Shown here: in pieces, positions 50,089 to 54,144 of the stretch | How positions within the stretch are numbered: the first letter of the stretch is position 1 | Layout: each line of letters begins with the position of its first letter | Assembly: GCA_002163135.1 (NCBI GenBank) | Contig: MAAN01000026.1 | Location: 1-54,144, forward strand | Direction of reading: 5' to 3' | Origin: Alphaproteobacteria bacterium 46_93_T64 | GTDB taxonomy: Bacteria; Pseudomonadota; Alphaproteobacteria; Sneathiellales; Sneathiellaceae | DNA length: 54,144 nucleotides | Translations under genes and position numbers: made by a program | The notes under the pieces: generated by a model | Database searches by the model: none | Seen by the model: only the letters and a program-made list of their open reading frames with translations | What the model was told of the DNA's origin: nothing

Positions 50089-51516
50089 CTATACTGGGAA
50101 ATGCAGGCTCTTCACTTCCTGAAAATCTTCTAAACCCAGCATGCCCCCTTCTCTGCCATTTCCAGAATGTTTGTATCCGCCAAACGGTGTGCCATAGTTA
50201 AATCCACCGCCGTTTATATGGACAGCTCCGGCTCTAAGCTGGCTGGCCACTCTTTCTGCCCGATCCTTGTCACCCGTCTGCACATATGCCGCGAGACCAT
50301 AGGGCGTATCATTGGCAATTTCGATGGCTTCTTCTTCTGTCTGAAAAGGTATGATTGTTAGAACAGGGCCGAAAATCTCTTGCTGTGCAATTGCCATATC
50401 GTTCGTCGCATCAGCGAAAATTGTTGGACGAACCCAATATCCAGCCTCAAATCCTTCTGGTTTCCCAGGTCCTCCGACTAAGACACGCGCGCCTTCGTCG
50501 ATCCCCTTTTCGATCATTGCCTGAACACGACCAAATTGAATATCACTGACCAGCGGTCCCAGATGATCTCCCTCCAGCGCGGGATCATCCACTTTTTGGT
50601 TTTCGGCTACTCTTTTTGCAATTTCAAGAACATCGTCATAGCAGCTGTGCTCGACCAATAACCTTGTTGGTGCGTCGCAGGATTGTCCCGTATTCAGAAA
50701 GCAAAACTGCACGGACTCTGTTATGCATGCTTCCAGATCGCAATCAGCAAACACCAAATTTGGTGATTTACCGCCTAACTCAAGGGTTACGCGTTTAACC
50801 TCATCTGCAGCATCTTTGGCAACCGCCGTCCCCGCACGAGTGGATCCGGTGAAAGACATCATCGCTACATCTGGATGTCTGGACAATGTCGCGCCGGCAA
50901 CGAGCCCATCTCCTTGAATCATATTGAATACACCTGCAGGGACACCGGCATCATGTAAAAGTTCCGTGTATAGAACCGAAGATAAAGGCGTGAATTCAGA
51001 TGGTTTTAAAACACAAGTGCAACCCGCCGCAATTGCCGGTAATACTTTTAAGGTTATTTGGTTTATCGGCCAATTCCAGGGTGTGATGAGACCGCAAACG
51101 CCGTATGACTCACGGATAAGAACATCGCCATTGCTCAATGATTGGCGAGTTTGTTGTTCATTCAACGCCTCAATAAATCCTTTTAAATGACCGACAGCTG
51201 CATCTGCTTGCATTTCAAGTGACATCGTCATTGGCGCACCCATTTCCAATGAGATGGCTTTGGCAATATCCGGTAATCTTTGTTCCGATAACTTTAGTAT
51301 GCTTTCCAATAAGGAGAGACGCTCTTCCTTACTCGTTCTGGAATAAGTCTGAAACGCTTTCTTCGCCGCCGCTACGGCTAAATTAACATCGTCCTCAGTC
51401 GCCAGCAAAATGATGTCGATGACGCTTTCATCTGCTGGGTTTATCACCGTCATTTCATTGGTGGAGGCAGGTTCAATCCACGCGCCGTTAATATAAAACT
51501 TCCTCATGTTGGACAT
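50089..51516 (-). CDS. aldehyde dehydrogenase (betaine-aldehyde dehydrogenase-like)
   Basis: A 475-residue NAD(P)-dependent aldehyde dehydrogenase with Asn148 (TPWNWPINQ), Glu246 (LELGGKSPN) and the catalytic Cys280 (NTGQSCDAPTR). The usual GQ.C motif is intact. I start at ATG 51516 because GGGAGG lies six bases upstream; an upstream GTG at 51531 has no such signal. It would oxidise the aldehyde made by the flavoproteins or imported as such. A dyad related to the one in the transport operon promoter lies about 110 bases upstream. It converges on the three-gene bicupin operon and follows a LysR gene. Confidence 0.92.
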   Translation of the reverse strand: MSNMRKFYINGAWIEPASTNEMTVINPADESVIDIILLATEDDVNLAVAAAKKAFQTYSRTSKEERLSLLESILKLSEQRLPDIAKAISLEMGAPMTMSLEMQADAAVGHLKGFIEALNEQQTRQSLSNGDVLIRESYGVCGLITPWNWPINQITLKVLPAIAAGCTCVLKPSEFTPLSSVLYTELLHDAGVPAGVFNMIQGDGLVAGATLSRHPDVAMMSFTGSTRAGTAVAKDAADEVKRVTLELGGKSPNLVFADCDLEACITESVQFCFLNTGQSCDAPTRLLVEHSCYDDVLEIAKRVAENQKVDDPALEGDHLGPLVSDIQFGRVQAMIEKGIDEGARVLVGGPGKPEGFEAGYWVRPTIFADATNDMAIAQQEIFGPVLTIIPFQTEEEAIEIANDTPYGLAAYVQTGDKDRAERVASQLRAGAVHINGGGFNYGTPFGGYKHSGNGREGGMLGLEDFQEVKSLHFPV

Positions 51517-51622
51517 AGCGCCCTCCCTCACCGGCTTAATCGTTCAAAACCATCTGACATATGGTTGAATTTTCATTTGCCTAATTATCCGTAAAAAAAC
51601 TTGAAAAGATTATGTACGCGAA

Positions 51623-51636
51623 TGAATGACCATTCA
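51623..51636. promoter_or_regulatory. dyad upstream of the ALDH gene (candidate operator)
   Basis: TGAATGACCATTCA is a perfect 6-2-6 palindrome. The region (TATGTACG 51611-51618, CATTCAATA 51631-51639) shares both halves with the site at 48331-48349, but with exactly ten more bases between them. Confidence 0.5.
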
Positions 51637-51676
51637 ATAGGTATTCCCGTATTTTTGTGAATTGATATATGACACC

Positions 51677-52618
51677 TTACTTCTTTGCCCTATCGAGGCT
51701 GTGCTCTTGTTTTTCAACGGTACGTTTGAACCAATCGACTATTGCGCGAATAGTATCGGAATGCGGACCGTCCGTCCGATATTGTAAATAGTAAGCAGCC
51801 TCGCTATTGACGACGTTTGGCCCAACCTTTACCAGCGACCCGTCCTCGATCATTCGGTCCACCATGAAACGCCAGCCAAGAGCAACACCTTCTCCGTCTT
51901 GAACAGCCTTCAATAAAAATGGATAGGCGTCATACTGGAATACTTGTGCATGATCCTGCGCGTTTATGCCAAGGCTAGCAAACCAAATTGGCCAAGTGAC
52001 CTGTCCCGAATGGCGGACATCATAGTCCAGTAAGTTGGCTTTAAGGAGGGCCCTGGGATCGGAAGCGATATTTGGATTTTGGCGCAGATAATCCGGGCTG
52101 CAAACGGGAAAGGCTTCATCGGGAAACAGCGGAATACTGGGGCGGTCAGGAGCGAGTGACAGATCCCAGACCAATGCAATGTCGACCTGGTCCATGTCCA
52201 AGCTCTCCATCCAGTCGGCAGTGGCAATGCGTAAGCGCTTGTCCCCTAAAACAGCCTTCAATTGCGTTGACTGCGAAAGCAGCCAATTATCAGCAAATCC
52301 ATATGTGCAGGCGAGTACCAAGTCGCGATCACGGGTGAATTTTGATAATTGTTGCCATACAGATTCAGTATGTCCAAGCCCGATGGAAACCGCTTCTGCT
52401 AACTGCTTACCTTCGCTTGTTGGCTGAATTTGGTTGTTTTTCCGCCAAAAAAGTTGTTTTCCCAAGCGAGCCTCGAGTGTTGCTATATGCCGGCTTACAG
52501 TCGGCTGACTAAGCGATAGCTCAACACTGGCTTTCGTGAAACTTGAATGTCTTACCGCGGCTTCCAATACCAGTAACGCATTGAGAGATCCCGTTACGTT
52601 TTGAAAATATTTTTTCAT
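51677..52618 (-). CDS. LysR family transcriptional regulator (GcvA-like)
   Basis: A 313-residue LysR regulator. The HTH lies at about residues 12-70 (FTKASVELSLSQPTVSRHIATLEARLG). The effector domain ends PHSDTIRAIVDWF. It is on the same strand as the ALDH gene, 160 bases upstream of it, and may control it in addition to the TetR protein. ATG 52618 gives MKKYFQNVTG. Confidence 0.9.
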   Translation of the reverse strand: MKKYFQNVTGSLNALLVLEAAVRHSSFTKASVELSLSQPTVSRHIATLEARLGKQLFWRKNNQIQPTSEGKQLAEAVSIGLGHTESVWQQLSKFTRDRDLVLACTYGFADNWLLSQSTQLKAVLGDKRLRIATADWMESLDMDQVDIALVWDLSLAPDRPSIPLFPDEAFPVCSPDYLRQNPNIASDPRALLKANLLDYDVRHSGQVTWPIWFASLGINAQDHAQVFQYDAYPFLLKAVQDGEGVALGWRFMVDRMIEDGSLVKVGPNVVNSEAAYYLQYRTDGPHSDTIRAIVDWFKRTVEKQEHSLDRAKK

Positions 52619-52774
52619 ACAGAAAACGTATGGAGTTCATGCATTTTTGTCCAGTGGTATTCTTTTTTTCGACAGGTTAGAGGTGTCTTCAGTGGCAACC
52701 AAATCGAATTGACGCCATAGCAGTACTGCAGATGCGCAGATAGATAATTAATGTATTGTAGGGTAGTGGGTCCA

Positions 52775-53623
52775 ATGAACAATATGCGTAAAGATCAGAA
52801 AGTTATCCTGGTCGTCATTGATGGATTGAGATTCCAGACAGCACTCCAATATTGTGGGTATTTGGAAAGCCTTTGTGCCGGTGGGAAAGCCCGCAGAAAC
52901 TTGATGAAAGCTGTATTGCCGACATTATCGGCGCCAATCTATGAAACGCTTCATACCGGAATGGAACCCCACGCGCATGGTATAACCAGCAATGATAATG
53001 TACGTCTTTCAGACAAGAGCAATGTGTTTTCCATCGCGCGACAAAACAATAGAAAGACGGCAGCAGTCGCGCATAGTTTGTTTTCCTGTTTATACAACCA
53101 ATCACCCTATGATCCAATTTTCGGACAGGAAGTTGATGACCCAAATTTGACTATCCAGCACGGTCGGTTCTACACAGAGCATGGTTATACTTCTTTTAAT
53201 TTTATGCTCCCTTCCGATGCGGATTTGATGAATAAAGCAAGTATGCTTATTGCCAGAAATAGCCCTGACTACCTTTTGTTGCATACCTCTGGCTGTGATG
53301 CCGTAGGGCATGCTTATGGCGGCGGTTCGGATGAGTATTGCAAGCAAGCTTGGAATGCTGACAATGAATTGGCCAAATCAGTGCCATATTGGCAAGCCGA
53401 AGGCTACCGGATCCTGGTGACCGCTGACCATGGATTTACAAGTTTTGGACATCACGGTGGTTCCGGGGATGATGTGAGGGATATACCGTTCTATGATATA
53501 GGACACCCGATCCCCGGCATTAGTGAAACAGTCCTGTGCCAGTTATCCGTTGCACCAACCATTTTGTCCTTGATGGGCCTTTCGATACCGGTGGAGATGA
53601 GTGGAAAACCGTTGAATATCTAA
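52775..53623 (+). CDS. alkaline-phosphatase superfamily hydrolase (type I phosphodiesterase / nucleotide pyrophosphatase-like)
   Basis: A 282-residue single-domain hydrolase with metal ligands Asp16 (VVIDGLR), nucleophile Thr50 (LPTLSAP), the Asp-His pair in SGCDAVGHAYGG near residue 190, the DHG motif (VTADHGF) near 220 and a last His in HHGG. These are the zinc ligands and the nucleophile of the phosphodiesterase/phosphonoacetate hydrolase group. I start at ATG 52775; ATG 52751 is in frame too, and neither has a strong ribosome site. It is divergent from the LysR gene. It might cleave a phosphorylated amine such as a choline phosphate ester, but that is speculation. Confidence 0.82.
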   Translation: MNNMRKDQKVILVVIDGLRFQTALQYCGYLESLCAGGKARRNLMKAVLPTLSAPIYETLHTGMEPHAHGITSNDNVRLSDKSNVFSIARQNNRKTAAVAHSLFSCLYNQSPYDPIFGQEVDDPNLTIQHGRFYTEHGYTSFNFMLPSDADLMNKASMLIARNSPDYLLLHTSGCDAVGHAYGGGSDEYCKQAWNADNELAKSVPYWQAEGYRILVTADHGFTSFGHHGGSGDDVRDIPFYDIGHPIPGISETVLCQLSVAPTILSLMGLSIPVEMSGKPLNI

Positions 53624-54035
53624 CAAAAAAAATGTTGAAACATCGATAGGAATGGGAAGAGAATTTCAATGAGTTTCACATTTCTGGCCTAAATAATAGA
53701 AATCGATTGATAGAGTTAAAAAACTTCTGTTAAAGATCACGTTCGAACCAAAAAATAGAATATTATAGACGTCTATTTCCACCTCCAGAAGCGAATATCA
53801 GAATCAAAATTTCTAGTTATGCGAGTTTGATTTCCGCTATCCCTGAAATTTAGGGCATGAATTTTAAACAAAATTTAGAATCTTATTGTACCACGGGCAG
53901 TCATTCTGGTTTGACTTAGAATTGCCTGAAACGGGAACTTTGCAAACGTTTATTTGCATCATGGAATTTAGTGTTTTAAGCTCGATCAACGTAGCTGGTA
54001 GCCATCTTCTCATAAGAACAACTGGGATGCATTTT
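53624..54035. other. non-coding stretch
   Basis: About 410 bases of AT-rich sequence between the phosphatase-like gene and the next SDR. I see no gene, RNA or clear terminator in it. Confidence 0.5.
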
Positions 54036-54144
54036 ATGAAGCCTTTGTCCGGTAAAATAGCAATAGTGACGGGAACATCTGCACCTCGGGGAATAGGACG
54101 CGCAATTGCGATGCGTCTTGCAGAAAACGGGGCTTCGGTTGTTG
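54036..54144 (+). CDS. short-chain dehydrogenase/reductase, 5' part (runs off the window)
   Basis: The first 36 residues of a classical SDR: MKPLSGKIAIVTGTSAPRGIG with the glycine-rich motif extended by two residues (TGTSAPRGIG, where classical members have TGxxxGIG), and then a helix AIAMRLAENGA. An in-frame ATG at 54027 would add three residues. The rest is cut off by the window edge. Confidence 0.8.
   Translation, partial: MKPLSGKIAIVTGTSAPRGIGRAIAMRLAENGASVV

Noticed and set aside
1-54144. CRISPR arrays, rRNA genes, complete insertion sequences, prophage structural genes
   Set aside because: I saw no regularly spaced repeats, rRNA sequence, intact transposase or phage structural genes; the only mobile signs are the tRNA-linked repeats and the integrase relic.

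Overview
The window looks like a chromosomal segment of a marine-type alphaproteobacterium of moderate GC, roughly mid-40s percent by eye. The main evidence is the housekeeping block rlpA - dacA/dacC-like - tmk - holB - tatD - MBL hydrolase. Also alphaproteobacterial in character are DctPQM TRAP transport, Pot-type ABC transport with a BetI-like regulator, many LysR regulators and a VPLPA-CTERM surface protein. I cannot fix the genus.

Layout. 1-2.1 kb: the end of a fatty-acid or aryl-polyene style operon (3' tail of an unidentified gene, FabG-like reductase, FabF-like synthase). 2.1-9.4 kb: a PchB-like chorismate mutase homologue and a DAO-type flavoprotein. Convergent to them is an operon of ArgE-like deacylase, MmgE/PrpD protein and a DctPQM TRAP transporter, facing a divergent LysR gene. 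10.5-15.5 kb: a compact penicillin-G-acylase-like protein, an Asp/Glu racemase, a TauE-type exporter and a divergent LysR. 15.6-25.2 kb: a hybrid histidine kinase, AhpD-like protein, Old Yellow Enzyme, alpha/beta hydrolase, enoyl-CoA hydratase, VOC protein, MarR-GNAT fusion, DMT exporter and nitronate monooxygenase-like protein. A relic of the Old Yellow Enzyme 3' end lies at 15.65 kb. 25.2-32.3 kb: conserved replication, repair and cell-wall genes on the minus strand, ending in a frameshifted GNAT gene.

32.5-37.6 kb: an integration hot spot. tRNA-Ser(UGA) is followed by a quinone oxidoreductase/LysR pair. A 29-bp perfect copy of the tRNA 3' end and its flank then occurs at 35.07 kb. Immediately after it lies a decayed P4-type tyrosine integrase, then an SDR gene and a VPLPA-CTERM protein with its own terminator. 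37.8-39.1 kb: a frameshifted DUF2927 gene and a VOC protein.

39.2-51.5 kb is the most interesting block. A seven-gene minus-strand operon encodes a Tat-exported binding protein, two permeases, an ATPase, a BetI-like TetR regulator and two paralogous trimethylamine-dehydrogenase-type flavoproteins. It diverges from a bicupin, a small helical protein and a 76-residue membrane protein with a CxxC motif; a betaine-aldehyde-dehydrogenase-like ALDH and a LysR gene follow. The genes suggest uptake of a cationic or methylated amine, oxidative cleavage by the flavoproteins and oxidation of the resulting aldehyde. Two related dyad sequences, one in the divergent intergenic region and one upstream of the ALDH, may be shared operators. 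The substrate cannot be told from sequence. 52.7-54.1 kb: an alkaline-phosphatase-superfamily hydrolase and the start of another SDR.

All residue counts, alignments and family assignments were done by eye; no database search was run.
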